Origin: a virus
IMG/VR virus record: IMGVR_UViG_3300020201_000722
Location: 1-30,007 of that record
Direction: 5' to 3' (one strand)
Length of the DNA stretch: 30,007 nucleotides
This document shows positions 22,218 to 30,007 of the stretch, one piece after another. How positions within the stretch are numbered: position 1 is the first letter of the stretch; every line of letters begins with the position of its first letter. A model generated the notes under the pieces. It saw nothing but the letters and a program-made list of their open reading frames with translations, was not told the DNA's origin and made no database searches. The position numbers and the translations under genes are program-made.

Positions 22218-23255
22218 CTACGCCCGGCTCACAAGGCCCGTGGATACCTCAGACTCGTTGTTGCCAACGATCCAATGGAACTCATCGCCCATGGCGTCCA
22301 CGATTGTCTGCCAGGTGAAGTCGACCCGGACGAGCCCGCGCCCGGCGATCTGGGGGATGGGGGTGCCCCGGATCTTCACCGCGGCGAACTGGAACTCGGC
22401 GAAGACCCCGGACCCGGCCGCGGCGTGCTGGCCGCTGATGTGGATGGTCACGTCCCGGTCGGCCAGCCAGGTGGCGATCAGCTCCTCGTCTGCGTTCGAG
22501 AATAGCGCCTCCATCCGGCCGTTGATGACACGCCGCCCCTGGGGGACCATCGACCGCCGGCCGTTGCCCTCGATCTCGTAGCGTTCCGGCCCAAGGCCGT
22601 TCTCGATCGTGAACTCTGCGCTCAGGATGTTGCCCGGCGACTCCATGCTGTACCCGTTGCGGGTCATGTGCACAGTGAACACGCGGCTGGGCATCGAGAG
22701 ATCGCCCGGCTCGTACCGCTCATCGTCCACCGCGGGGATGCTCGTAACGCGCTCCCGCCCGAGCATTTGGGCCCGCAGCTCGACGTTGCGGCCCCGGGCG
22801 AAGCGGAGCGTCAGGGCGTCGATCCGGCACCCCAGGAAGGTCTGGACGTACTGCCCGCCGCCCCGCTGGTACGGCGTGGCCTTGACCAGGCTGAGGCCCA
22901 CAGGCAGCGTCCCCACCGTCCCGGTGTGCTCGCGCGTACTCTCGCCAACGACCGTGTTGATTTGCCCGCTGGTCGCGTGCTTGAGCAGGAGCGGGCCCCA
23001 GCCGTTGGCGCACAGCTCTGTGACGATCTCCCCCTCGATGACCGACCGCCCGAGCGGGAGGGAGCCGGCCGGCGCGTGCCCACGCTCGATGGAGTGGAAG
23101 ACGCCGCCGCCGGCCTTGGACTCGCGGAGCGTCTCGCTGCTGACGGGGATCCGCACCGGATTGACCAGGAGCGTCTCGTAGACGCCGTAGGACACCTCCT
23201 CGGCCGCCCAGAGCCGAGCCTTGGTCGCACTCGCGTATCGGGTCGCGATGGACAC
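22218..23255 (-). CDS. Tail tube protein, second copy (adjacent to chaperones)
   Basis: This 345-residue protein belongs to the phage tail tube family seen in planctomycete- and cyanophage-like siphoviruses. Diagnostic parts are GWGPLLLKHATSG, the LGCRIDALTLRFARGRNVEL segment, AEFTIENGLGPERYEIEGNG, then VINGRMEALFSNADEELIATW and IAGRGLVRVDFTWQTI. The location directly before G/G-T and the tape measure is the standard place of the major tube protein. GTG at 23255 follows GGAAC. A paralogue of the same length and layout lies at 26488-27519. Which one forms the bulk of the tube cannot be told from sequence; position favours this one. Confidence 0.82.
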   Translation of the reverse strand: MSIATRYASATKARLWAAEEVSYGVYETLLVNPVRIPVSSETLRESKAGGGVFHSIERGHAPAGSLPLGRSVIEGEIVTELCANGWGPLLLKHATSGQINTVVGESTREHTGTVGTLPVGLSLVKATPYQRGGGQYVQTFLGCRIDALTLRFARGRNVELRAQMLGRERVTSIPAVDDERYEPGDLSMPSRVFTVHMTRNGYSMESPGNILSAEFTIENGLGPERYEIEGNGRRSMVPQGRRVINGRMEALFSNADEELIATWLADRDVTIHISGQHAAAGSGVFAEFQFAAVKIRGTPIPQIAGRGLVRVDFTWQTIVDAMGDEFHWIVGNNESEVSTGLVSRA

Positions 23256-23293
23256 CTAGTTCCAACCGCACGGAATGGAGTTGATAATCAGCA

Positions 23294-24097
23294 TCAGCTG
23301 TCTCGGCCCACCGGAAGGGTCTGGGTTCGCGTTGCACTGTCGATTGTCGCCGTAACGGTGGCCACCGCCTGATGACCGTCGGCCAGGAGCACGCCGGTCG
23401 AATAGCTGTAGGAGTTCAGCGATCCGATTCGAGTCATGGTGGTTTCGGCGATGATCTCCGTATTCGTGTTGATGTTGTAGACCGAGAGATCGGGGACGCC
23501 GGTGACGGGCACGGGCTCCCGGTCCTTGTACCAGACCACAACGTAGCGGTTCGTGGCCCCGTTCTGGTAGAAGTAGAGGATCGCCTCATACACCGGGCCG
23601 ATCGTCGATTCGTTGGTGATCGCGCCGTTGACCAGCACGAGGTCGACCTCCGGCACGCCAGCGACGGTGGGAACCGCCACAGTCGTACCGGCCCAGAGGG
23701 CCGTGCTGACCGGAGCGTTGAGCTGGAAGCGGTGGTGCACCGGGTCCAGGTTCGATGCCCCGGAGATACTGACCACCAGCTCCAGCGAGTTGACGACCGC
23801 GAACCGAGCGTTGGGGAGCTGGATTTCATACAGCCCAGGGTGGTTCGTCGCATCGACTTCCTGGAACCTGCACTTGTTTAGCGTGGGAGCCGCGAAGGTG
23901 CCGAGCGTGGCGATCGTCTCCACGTTGCTCGACCCCTGAGCGTAGACCGTCGCCGTGGCCTCGTTGTCGCAGATGGTGCCGATCCGCAGCCCCGTGCTGG
24001 TCGAGCTCAGGCCGGTGTATGCCGCTCCCGTCACCGCGTTCTTGAGGATCATACGGAAGAGGTTCGAGGTCTGTCCCCGAGTCCGTAGGTCAGCCAT
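23294..24097 (-). CDS. Virion beta-rich protein (probable fibre or spike-base component)
   Basis: This 267-residue protein has a family-like N-terminal pattern common in phage virion proteins: TGLSSTSTGLRIGTICDNEATA, a beta strand stretch, FQEVDATNHPGLYEIQLPNA, then SLELVVSISGASNLDPVHH. The DATNxPGLYxxxLP element recurs in many environmental phage structural proteins. The C-terminal half is again beta-rich (ATVTATIDSATRTQTLPVG). ATG at 24097 has a perfect AGGAGG and overlaps the preceding gene by 8 nt, so the two are coupled. It lies between two tail tube genes in a cluster of surface-type proteins. A receptor-binding or decoration role is inferred. Confidence 0.72.
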   Translation of the reverse strand: MADLRTRGQTSNLFRMILKNAVTGAAYTGLSSTSTGLRIGTICDNEATATVYAQGSSNVETIATLGTFAAPTLNKCRFQEVDATNHPGLYEIQLPNARFAVVNSLELVVSISGASNLDPVHHRFQLNAPVSTALWAGTTVAVPTVAGVPEVDLVLVNGAITNESTIGPVYEAILYFYQNGATNRYVVVWYKDREPVPVTGVPDLSVYNINTNTEIIAETTMTRIGSLNSYSYSTGVLLADGHQAVATVTATIDSATRTQTLPVGRDS

Positions 24098-25130
24098 TGT
24101 CGAATCCTCCTGCGAAGGCTGGGGCTACAACTGCGTCGATCACGAGGCCCATGAACAATGCGTCCGTGGCGACGTCGGTCCACCCAGTGGCATCGGTCCT
24201 GTGCGTCCGTCCGAAGGCGAAGCCGCAGTTCACTCGCAGCGCCGCCGTCACGAAGGGTATGATGTTCACTGTGACACTGTTGGCGGTCGTAGGCAGCACC
24301 GTGAGCCGGTACGTCCCCGCCGGGAGTGTCAGGGCAGAAGCCCAGAAGACCGTGATGTGGCCGTTTGCGCCCGTCCCGGCAAGCGCCACCGCCGTGACGT
24401 TGGCGGACCCCAGCAGGGTGTTGGAAGCGTCGTAGAGTTTGACGGTGAAGTCGCCGGTCGTCGTTGCCCCGCGAGCGTCCAGCATCGCTCCGATGGTCCG
24501 AACCGCGTGGGGAAGGACGATCAGAACACCGTTCTCGTCCGGGTTGGATCCAGTGTTGTAGGTCAGGGTGCCCGCAGTGTTGACCATGCCCCCGAACCCG
24601 TAGACCAGCGTCCCGTCGGAGTACTCGACCGCGATGCCGGGAGCGAAGTGGTCCACCTGATTGGAGCCTACGTTGTAGGCTCCGTGGGGCATGTAGTTGT
24701 ATGCGGCATTGACCCCGCGGAAGACAGTACCAGACGTCGCACCCGACTCATACCGCACGACGGCAGCCAGGTGTTCGTTCACCGTCGGGGTGTAGTCATT
24801 GGTGAGCGTGACCCAGTTCCACCCCACCGAGAAGGACGACGTCGACGCACTTGCCGGGTCCGGCGGGTCAGAGCCCTCGCCCTTGACCGTATTGTTGGGG
24901 TTGTTGAAGCCCGTGATGCCCTCCAGCCTGACCGAGAAGGTCGGGGTGCCGCTCTTTGCCGTGCAGTAGAACCCGATCCGACGGATCGCCTTGGCCTGAT
25001 CGGCCAGGAAGAACGCTGCCGCAAAGTGAGTCGCCGACGAGAGGGTCGCGACGGCCGCGTTCGACAGCGAGTCGTGGCTGAACATACCGTCGAAGCCGAA
25101 GAGCGTTCGGGAAGTTGGGATCGTGGGCAC
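24090..25130 (-). CDS. Virion surface protein with beta-sandwich repeats, unknown family
   Basis: This 346-residue protein is rich in Thr, Ala, Gly, Asn and aromatic residues, with alternating beta patterns. Two similar-looking halves can be suggested: IRRIGFYCTAKSGTPTFSVRL in the first, and IGAMLDARGATTTGDFTVKL in the second. Each is followed by a strand about applied values (FSVGWNWVTLTNDYTPT; ITVFWASALTLPAGTYRLTV). This is the style of carbohydrate-binding or jelly-roll modules in fibres and adhesins. GTG at 25130 has GGAGG about 5 nt upstream, 18 nt after the beta-helix gene. No signal peptide. I do not recognise the family. Confidence 0.72.
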   Translation of the reverse strand: MPTIPTSRTLFGFDGMFSHDSLSNAAVATLSSATHFAAAFFLADQAKAIRRIGFYCTAKSGTPTFSVRLEGITGFNNPNNTVKGEGSDPPDPASASTSSFSVGWNWVTLTNDYTPTVNEHLAAVVRYESGATSGTVFRGVNAAYNYMPHGAYNVGSNQVDHFAPGIAVEYSDGTLVYGFGGMVNTAGTLTYNTGSNPDENGVLIVLPHAVRTIGAMLDARGATTTGDFTVKLYDASNTLLGSANVTAVALAGTGANGHITVFWASALTLPAGTYRLTVLPTTANSVTVNIIPFVTAALRVNCGFAFGRTHRTDATGWTDVATDALFMGLVIDAVVAPAFAGGFDNG

Positions 25131-25148
25131 AGGACCTCCAGATCTATC

Positions 25149-26417
25149 TTAGGGACCCGAACCCGCAAACGTTCCGTCTGCGATGCGGGAGAGGCCCGCG
25201 CCGGTGTAGTTGTAGTTCCGGAACCCGGCCACGGTGTGGCCCGCAAGCGCAGATGAGACCCCAGCGAGGGTGGCGTTGCCGAGGGTGGAGTTACCGAGAT
25301 TACAGGCCACGACGTCCACGTGGGTGGGTTCGGTGTTGTCCGCTCCGTTTCGGATGCGAATGAGTTTCGAGCCAGCGCCTCGGATCTTCTCCAGGGTACC
25401 CTGGAAGCGTGATCGGGACTCGGCCCAGTAAACAGGATTTTCGCCGGTTTCGCCGGTGAAAAGTGTCGGCGCTGTGAACTGAGCGTTGCAGTTGACCCGA
25501 ACCATCGACCAGTCGGTATAGCCCCCTTCCGCTTCTCCGTCGATCCACAGGCCCCGCGTGCGTCGGAGAATGCCCTCACATCGAACATGCTCCACATGGA
25601 TCTCTCCACCGTTGGAGTTGCCCTTCTTGATCCGCAAGATGCAGCCCGCGTCCGTGGTCGCTACGCCGTGCATCCACACGAAGGCCGCTTGGTCACACTG
25701 AAGAACCACCCCACTCTCAGGGCCCCCGAGTCCGATTGCCTGGAGCCGGTGTACCAGGGACTGGTTGTGGCCGAGCCGGATCATGCCACCAATCGGCTCG
25801 CCGGATACTGAGTCGACACGCCCACAACCGAAGCCGTTGATGTTGATGTACTCGCTATCACTATCGAGGAGGGGCGCTGTAGTGTACTGCCCCATGTAGA
25901 TGCCGAAGTCCCTCACCCATGTGAAGTGGAGGTTCTCGAACCGCAGGCGGAAGGTGCCCGCTCCCGAGGTGCTCTTCGTTCCGAACACGCCGGGGACGCG
26001 GTCGCTTGTGGATTGGCCCGCGACCGAGAAGCCGCTGTAGGTGCAGTCGCTGTTGTCTTCGAGGCGGAACACGCTCTCCGATGGGAAGCCCGCAGCGCAG
26101 ACGATATGAGTGCTGTTGACGTAGGGGTTGTGCCCAACGCTGGTGGACTCACGCCGACCCGCTCCGATGAACCCACTCGACATCCGCCGCGTGACAAGGA
26201 TCTGGGATTCGAGGTTGATGACCTGACCCGCTCGACCGCCCACGTGGGTGTACCTCTGCCGCGATGCCCCACCGCCGAGAGCAATATCGTTGGCGACGGC
26301 AGTGAAGGCAGCCTGAAAGCGATCCTGGTCCGACGAACCCGCCACCTGATCGGTGAATAGGAGCTTGTGGTACTGGGGCTTCTGAGGGTATGATTGTGTG
26401 ATTAGCAGGTCTGCCAA
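25149..26417 (-). CDS. Right-handed beta-helix tailspike candidate
   Basis: This 422-residue protein has an N-terminal DQDRFQAAFTAVANDIALGG (residues about 30-49). This is the usual entry to pectate-lyase-like phage spikes, where a small domain selects a bundle of coordinates. Short periodic strands with turns follow: SVFRLEDNSDCTYSGFSVAG, FRLRFENLHFTWVRDFGIYM, SEYININGFGCG, SLVHRLQAIGLGG, GEIHVEHVRCEGI and STLGNATLAGVSS. This is the pattern of a parallel beta-helix. Such spikes trimerise and bind or cleave surface polysaccharide; no catalytic residues can be assigned by eye. The start is TTG at 26417 with GGAG 8 nt upstream. Its GC looks lower than neighbours by eye, suggesting a different history. 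Confidence 0.75.
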   Translation of the reverse strand: MADLLITQSYPQKPQYHKLLFTDQVAGSSDQDRFQAAFTAVANDIALGGGASRQRYTHVGGRAGQVINLESQILVTRRMSSGFIGAGRRESTSVGHNPYVNSTHIVCAAGFPSESVFRLEDNSDCTYSGFSVAGQSTSDRVPGVFGTKSTSGAGTFRLRFENLHFTWVRDFGIYMGQYTTAPLLDSDSEYININGFGCGRVDSVSGEPIGGMIRLGHNQSLVHRLQAIGLGGPESGVVLQCDQAAFVWMHGVATTDAGCILRIKKGNSNGGEIHVEHVRCEGILRRTRGLWIDGEAEGGYTDWSMVRVNCNAQFTAPTLFTGETGENPVYWAESRSRFQGTLEKIRGAGSKLIRIRNGADNTEPTHVDVVACNLGNSTLGNATLAGVSSALAGHTVAGFRNYNYTGAGLSRIADGTFAGSGP

Positions 26418-26487
26418 TGCGATCTCCTCGAGTGAGGGTCATGCAGCCAATCATGCCCATCAGACACACGGTCAACGGGGCGCGATC

Positions 26488-27519
26488 TTAGGCCGCCGTC
26501 GAGATCGCGGGGTCCTGGTTGGTGATGACGAGCTGGATGTCGGTGCCGGAGTCCTCGTCGCGGAACGCCTCGAACGTCCCCGACAGGTTGAGCGGGCCGC
26601 GCCCGGACACCTGAGGGGTGTTGATCCGCAGCTTCATCGCCGGGATCGTGAAGTGCCACGAGTTGACGCCGCGCGTCAGCACCAGCTCCATGCTGACCGT
26701 GGTGTTGTCCTTGGTCCGCTCATAGAGCTCGTAGGTGTCGTAGGTGAACATGACCTCGATATCGCCGTTGATCGACCGCTCATCCTCGGGGATGTCGGCC
26801 CGCAGTCCGGTGCCGTCGAGCACGAACTCCTCGGCCGACATGGCGTTGCTGCCGCGGATCGTCACGGAGCGGACGGTGGCCACCGCCACGCGCGAGCCAT
26901 CGCCCTCGGGGTCGAGGTAGATGACGGCCTGGAAGGAGTTGAAGGGCTCGTTGTTGGTCGGGTAGGTCGGCGCGGCGTCCATCGAAACGGTGACCAGCGC
27001 CTCCTCGCGGAACAGGAGGCCGGCCCGGGCGGTGACGATGCCCTCGTTGGGGACGCCGATCTCCCACTCGTTCACGCGCCCGCCCAGGTACCGCAGGATG
27101 CGGGAGTTGCCGCTGGGGAAGGCAAAGTACTTCTCGACCGTCAGGCCCTCGTCCAGGTCCGGGGAGCCCTCCATCGAGTGCACGTAGGGGCCCGAGCCGC
27201 TGGTGCTGACGCCGTCGGAGTTGGTCAGGGCGTGCTTGAAGATCAGCGCCCACGGCCCGTTGGGCTGCAGCTCGCCGATGACGTCGCCGCCCGGGCGGTG
27301 GTTGCCCGTCTGGGGGGCCGAGCGCATACGGTCGTCGCGGAGCAGGGTCGACTCGATGTTCGTGGGCGGATCGGCCAGCGTTTCGCTGCCGAAGTCCCAC
27401 CCGAGCGCCTCCTGCGCGACCGACGGATCGCCTTCCTCGCTCAGGGTGCCCCAGCACGGCTCCTCCTGGACGATGATTCGGGCGCGAGATCCAGTTGCAC
27501 GATCGGGCCGGCAAGTCAT
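26488..27519 (-). CDS. Tail tube protein, first copy (paralogue)
   Basis: This 343-residue protein shares the block order of the tube protein at 22218-23255. The blocks are GPWALIFKHALT, RYLGGRVNEWEIGVPNEGIV, EEFVLDGTGLRADIPEDERS, INGDIEVMFTYDTYELYER, and VSGRGPLNLSGTFEAF followed by the terminal strand. ATG at 27519 with GGAGG 8 nt upstream. It lies after the probable tail terminator and before the beta-helix gene, whereas a single tube gene would normally be followed by the chaperones. Possible roles are a minor tube subunit, a tube-initiator ring or a tube-end adaptor for the spike cluster. The homology to the other copy is visible, but no identity figure was computed. Confidence 0.8.
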   Translation of the reverse strand: MTCRPDRATGSRARIIVQEEPCWGTLSEEGDPSVAQEALGWDFGSETLADPPTNIESTLLRDDRMRSAPQTGNHRPGGDVIGELQPNGPWALIFKHALTNSDGVSTSGSGPYVHSMEGSPDLDEGLTVEKYFAFPSGNSRILRYLGGRVNEWEIGVPNEGIVTARAGLLFREEALVTVSMDAAPTYPTNNEPFNSFQAVIYLDPEGDGSRVAVATVRSVTIRGSNAMSAEEFVLDGTGLRADIPEDERSINGDIEVMFTYDTYELYERTKDNTTVSMELVLTRGVNSWHFTIPAMKLRINTPQVSGRGPLNLSGTFEAFRDEDSGTDIQLVITNQDPAISTAA

Positions 27520-27578
27520 GGGGGTGCCTCCAGGTCGGCATCTCGCGCCGCCACCTGTTTAGACGCACCTCGGCCCAG

Positions 27579-28139
27579 TCAATATGCCGAAATCTCGCAC
27601 AGCACCGTCGCCACCACCAGCGCCATGGGGTAATCGGCGTCAGCGGCCCACGCCAGGGAGTACTTCGCGTCGTCCACCAGGCCGTTCGGGCAATCGTCCG
27701 TGGCGAGCAGGTGGTTGTCGAAGAAGACGTGGTGGAAGTCGTAGAGGAGGCGGTGCATCTTGGCCGCCAGGGGGTTATCGTCGACGACGCCCCCGATGAC
27801 CACCTGCTGCCGGTCTGCGGTGACCTCCTGCTGGGTCAGCCGCACGAGCATCTGAACCTGGTACTGGGCGCGCCGGTCGTTCCTCCCCACGATGCGGTCG
27901 GCGCCATCGTTGACGACGGGCAGGAGGGTGATGATCCGCTCCCACCCCTCTTTGGCGGCGTCCTGGGCGAAGCGCAACGGACGGTCGTAGAGGCGGACGA
28001 TGTTGGGCGTCGCCCCCCAGAGCGTCACCGCCCCGCCATTGCCGCCGGTGCCGCTCACCACGAGGCCGGAGGCGATCCGGGCGATGTTGGCCTGCTGGGC
28101 GCGGAGGACCTGGTAAATCGGCTCTTCAAGGGCTGGCAT
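27579..28139 (-). CDS. Probable tail terminator/completion protein
   Basis: This 186-residue protein starts at ATG 28139 just after GTGAGG, 7 nt past the preceding stop. The central RRAQYQVQMLVRLTQQE strand, a short helix (LAAKMHRLLYDFHHVFF) and the final MALVVATVLCEISAY strand form the alternation seen in tail terminators (gpU/HK97 gp11 style). The position between the gp10-like gene and the tube gene is the expected one. The assignment is by pattern and order, not by a specific signature. It would cap the tail tube and join it to the head. Confidence 0.55.
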   Translation of the reverse strand: MPALEEPIYQVLRAQQANIARIASGLVVSGTGGNGGAVTLWGATPNIVRLYDRPLRFAQDAAKEGWERIITLLPVVNDGADRIVGRNDRRAQYQVQMLVRLTQQEVTADRQQVVIGGVVDDNPLAAKMHRLLYDFHHVFFDNHLLATDDCPNGLVDDAKYSLAWAADADYPMALVVATVLCEISAY

Positions 28140-28146
28140 GGCGACC

Positions 28147-28794
28147 TCACGGTGAAATGCTCAAGGGCCCGAAGATCCGCTCGATCTCGCCGGCGAACTG
28201 GGCGAGCGCGGTGTTGGACACGCGGCGGAGGTGCTCGCGGGTTTCGGCGACCATACGGTAGGGCTTGTGCCCAGGGTGGTTGACGCGGCGGGCGAGCACG
28301 AAGGCCTCGTCCGAGGAGTCGATGTCGAGGGTGTCCGAGACGCGGCCGGGGCGAGAACTCGAGCGGTTGATCTCGCTGGCCAGATCGCTGCTCCGCCCGC
28401 CGAACCGGCTCCGCCCGCCGTCCTGGTGCCACTTCATCATCGCGTAGCCGTGCTTGGGGATCCTGTGGGGTCGGGCTCCGAACTCCAGGGAGGCCAGCGC
28501 GATGCCGCCGCCGGTGTCGAGGGCCTGGTTGCGGATCACGGCCTGGTAGTGGTTGTCGAGCGTGATCTTCTCGATCACCTCCCACTGGTCGCGGAACGGC
28601 TGGTACCCGCGGCGCGACCCGGGCAGGCGGCCCTGGGAGCGATTCACCGGCGTCACGCGCTTGATGTACCCGAGCCCCTCGTTGGCGAGCTTGCGGCCAA
28701 TCAACGTCGAGGAGGCGGTGCCGATCGCGCGCTCGAGTCGCACCAGGGCGAGCAAGAGCCGCTTCGCGTTGATGACCCGGACGATGACCGGCAT
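28147..28794 (-). CDS. HK97 gp10-like head-closure / tail completion protein
   Basis: This 215-residue basic protein contains SLEFGARPHRIPKHG (around 101-115). That is very close to the (V/L)EFGTxPHxI element of the HK97 gp10 family, preceded by a region on TPVNRSQGRLPGSRR that matches the family's TPVDTGxLR-like motif. N-terminal helices LLLALVRLERAIG fit as well. ATG at 28794 has AGGAG at 7 nt. The next gene is the probable tail terminator and then tail tube, the standard order in long-tailed phages. Confidence 0.72.
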   Translation of the reverse strand: MPVIVRVINAKRLLLALVRLERAIGTASSTLIGRKLANEGLGYIKRVTPVNRSQGRLPGSRRGYQPFRDQWEVIEKITLDNHYQAVIRNQALDTGGGIALASLEFGARPHRIPKHGYAMMKWHQDGGRSRFGGRSSDLASEINRSSSRPGRVSDTLDIDSSDEAFVLARRVNHPGHKPYRMVAETREHLRRVSNTALAQFAGEIERIFGPLSISP

Positions 28795-28803
28795 AGCCCG
28801 CTC

Positions 28804-28860
28804 CTACGGCCACCCCATCCACCCCTCACGCGTCTCAATGACGGTCTGGCCTGGCAGCAT
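28804..28860 (-). CDS. Possible 18-residue coupling peptide
   Basis: ATG at 28860 overlaps the connector stop as TGATG and has GAGGTGGAG directly upstream. The frame ends in TAG at 28804, which touches the AGGAG of the next gene. The tiny product (MLPGQTVIETREGWMGWP) could keep ribosomes moving between the two genes, or it may mean nothing. Confidence 0.2.
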   Translation of the reverse strand: MLPGQTVIETREGWMGWP

Positions 28861-29579
28861 CACTCCACCTCGGCCTGGATGGCGTTGAGCCCCTCGGTCC
28901 ACTCGTTGTCCAGATCGCGCATGCGGCGCATGAGCACCATGATGCTGTCGCCGGCGAGCCGGTCCCCGTCCACCGCGATCGCCGCGCCCTGCTTGTCGAT
29001 GAACCACTTGAGGTTCTTCATCTTCAGGTACGCGAGCACCAGCTCGAAGCGGTCCTCCGGGATCGACTCCAGGTCGCGGTCCACCACCTCGTAGCGGACG
29101 ATGATCTGCTCGCCGTCCCGGATCGGGAACAGGAAGCGGACCTTCTCGCCACGCAGCTCAAAGGTGTCCTCGCGCTGCACCGCGCCGAGCTGCTGGCGGT
29201 TGAGGAAGTCCAGGGAGGCCGACATCTGCTGTCCGGAGGGGAGAGTGCCGAACGGGACCATCCCGCTCATGTACGCGTTGACGGGGATGCCGGCGACCTC
29301 GCGGGGCCCGCCCGTCGTGCCGTGGTCGCGCCGGATCCTGGTGATCTCGCGGCACCCGGTCGGCATCGCGTAGTCGGTGGTGCCATCAACGGTCGTGATC
29401 GTGGTCTCGAGCGAGGTGGTGCGGCCGCGCTTGGCGTTGATGGCTTGGGCGGCATCGGCCGCCCAGCGGGCGATGGTGGGCTCGTGGGGCTGGTTGTCGT
29501 CTTGGTTGCGCGGGATCTCGACGCCGTCCGGGCTGTGGATCTTGAGCGCGTCGATCAGCTCGTTGAGGTCGAGTGCCAT
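28860..29579 (-). CDS. Head-tail connector/adaptor-like protein
   Basis: This 239-residue protein starts at ATG 29579. N-terminal helices contain IARWAADAAQAINAKRG, then LETTITTVDGTTDYAMPTG leads into ITRIRR. This is a strand-turn pattern (TTxxxxYxLPxD-like) seen in phage head-tail adaptors. The C-terminal part is helical with FELVLAYLKMKNLKWFIDKQ, RLAGDSIMVLMRRMRDLDNE. Order (before the gp10-like and tail terminator genes) agrees. The ribosome binding site is weak (CAGG). A connector role is likely but the family was not identified. Confidence 0.6.
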   Translation of the reverse strand: MALDLNELIDALKIHSPDGVEIPRNQDDNQPHEPTIARWAADAAQAINAKRGRTTSLETTITTVDGTTDYAMPTGCREITRIRRDHGTTGGPREVAGIPVNAYMSGMVPFGTLPSGQQMSASLDFLNRQQLGAVQREDTFELRGEKVRFLFPIRDGEQIIVRYEVVDRDLESIPEDRFELVLAYLKMKNLKWFIDKQGAAIAVDGDRLAGDSIMVLMRRMRDLDNEWTEGLNAIQAEVE

Positions 29580-29585
29580 GCCTGA

Positions 29586-29705
29586 TTAGACGCCCGCGCT
29601 GTTGCGGTGGACGGTGAACGAGGCAATCCGAGACCAGAAGTCGGTCGCGGGGCTGGTGATCCGGCCCTGGATGAGCGGTCGATCGCTACTCGTCGTCCGC
29701 CCCAT
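29586..29705 (-). CDS. Possible 39-residue protein
   Basis: ATG at 29705 lies 20 nt inside the preceding gene and the frame stops at 29586, 6 nt before the connector start. The composition (DRPLIQGRITSPATDFWSRI) looks more protein-like than a shadow. The GAGG is directly against the start codon, a poor spacing. It could be a small coupled gene or simply intergenic sequence. Confidence 0.3.
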   Translation of the reverse strand: MGRTTSSDRPLIQGRITSPATDFWSRIASFTVHRNSAGV

Positions 29706-30007
29706 CCTCGACGTCGCTTTCAGTGGGCAGGTCGGCATCCGTCGCCTTCTCAGCCGGCGCGGCCCGCGCCGGCTCCATCGCCAGCGGCAGCGCCCGGTCC
29801 CCCGCGAGTATCGACTCCGCCGCGGACACGATCGCCTGGAGTGCCACCGCCCAGTCCGGCTGCTTCTGCATGCACGCGAACGCACCCTTGCACGCCTTGG
29901 CCTGCTCGAAGCAGGCCGGGCAGCTGATGATCTCGTTCAGGCTCACCGCACGCACCTGGCCGCTGGCGTAGAGCGGGTGGAAGGTGATGCGCTGGGCGGG
30001 GCGGGTG
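29686..30007 (-). CDS. Cys-motif protein, 5' end beyond the window
   Basis: The frame is open to the right edge (TRPAQRITFHPLYASGQVRA and onwards), so this is the C-terminal part of a longer gene. A start at the GTG 29955 would be an artefact of truncation. The visible 106 residues contain CPACFEQAKACKGAFAC, a four-cysteine cluster that could bind zinc. An Ala-rich helix follows, and the tail is acidic (ESDVEDGADDE). The location just upstream of the connector gene suggests a head or head-tail joining component, but I do not recognise it. Confidence 0.65.
   Translation of the reverse strand, partial: TRPAQRITFHPLYASGQVRAVSLNEIISCPACFEQAKACKGAFACMQKQPDWAVALQAIVSAAESILAGDRALPLAMEPARAAPAEKATDADLPTESDVEDGADDE

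Noticed and set aside
26149-26475. 108-residue minus frame beginning near the beta-helix gene start
   Set aside because: It overlaps the beta-helix gene almost wholly and loses protein-like character after the first 20 residues. The TTG start with GAGGAG at 26417 explains the region.

Overview
The window is high in GC and almost every credible gene lies on the minus strand, so transcription runs from right to left. A DUF1559-type (H-X9-DG) prepilin-like gene at the left edge is a protein type strongly expanded in Planctomycetota. I therefore infer a planctomycete host carrying a siphovirus-type prophage or phage-derived element; no taxonomic search was possible. No capsid, portal, terminase, integrase or lysis gene is visible. 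The head module should lie beyond the right edge.

Read in the direction of transcription (30007 down to 8129), the right two thirds is a tail morphogenesis module. It begins with a partial Cys-rich gene, a connector-like protein, an HK97 gp10-like protein and a probable tail terminator. A first tail tube protein follows, then three beta-rich virion proteins (a right-handed beta-helix spike candidate among them), then a second, paralogous tail tube protein. Next come the tail assembly chaperones G and G-T, joined by a canonical GGGAAAC -1 frameshift site, and a 1270-residue tape measure. The tip module has the gene order of gene transfer agents: DUF2460, DUF2163/BR0599 hub, NlpC/P60 peptidase and a gp15/J-like tip protein, followed by a DUF2793 protein. 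That conserved order is interrupted by a 1000-residue protein with about 35 cysteines, a 145-residue Cys-rich protein and a small unknown.

The left part (8034 to 1564) is a separate, tightly coupled operon. It has a TTGACA-N17-TACGCT promoter whose spacer holds a perfect 12-bp palindrome. The genes encode a LexA-type winged helix protein without a protease domain, an unknown 412-residue protein with a C-terminal helix-hairpin-helix-like segment, an SMC/SbcC-like ATPase, a small unknown, a complete UvrD-type helicase, a basic unknown and a CsrA homologue. This looks like a recombination/replication or defence module that I cannot match to a named system. It ends in an array of five 30-31 bp repeats. 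Each repeat folds as a hairpin with an ACAAGG-containing segment in the csrA-sense RNA, and the array has extended the 3' end of csrA.

The most promising things to follow up are the csrA/hairpin array, the unnamed ATPase-helicase operon with its candidate operator, the duplicated tail tube flanking a spike cluster, and the cysteine-rich insertion in the tail tip module.
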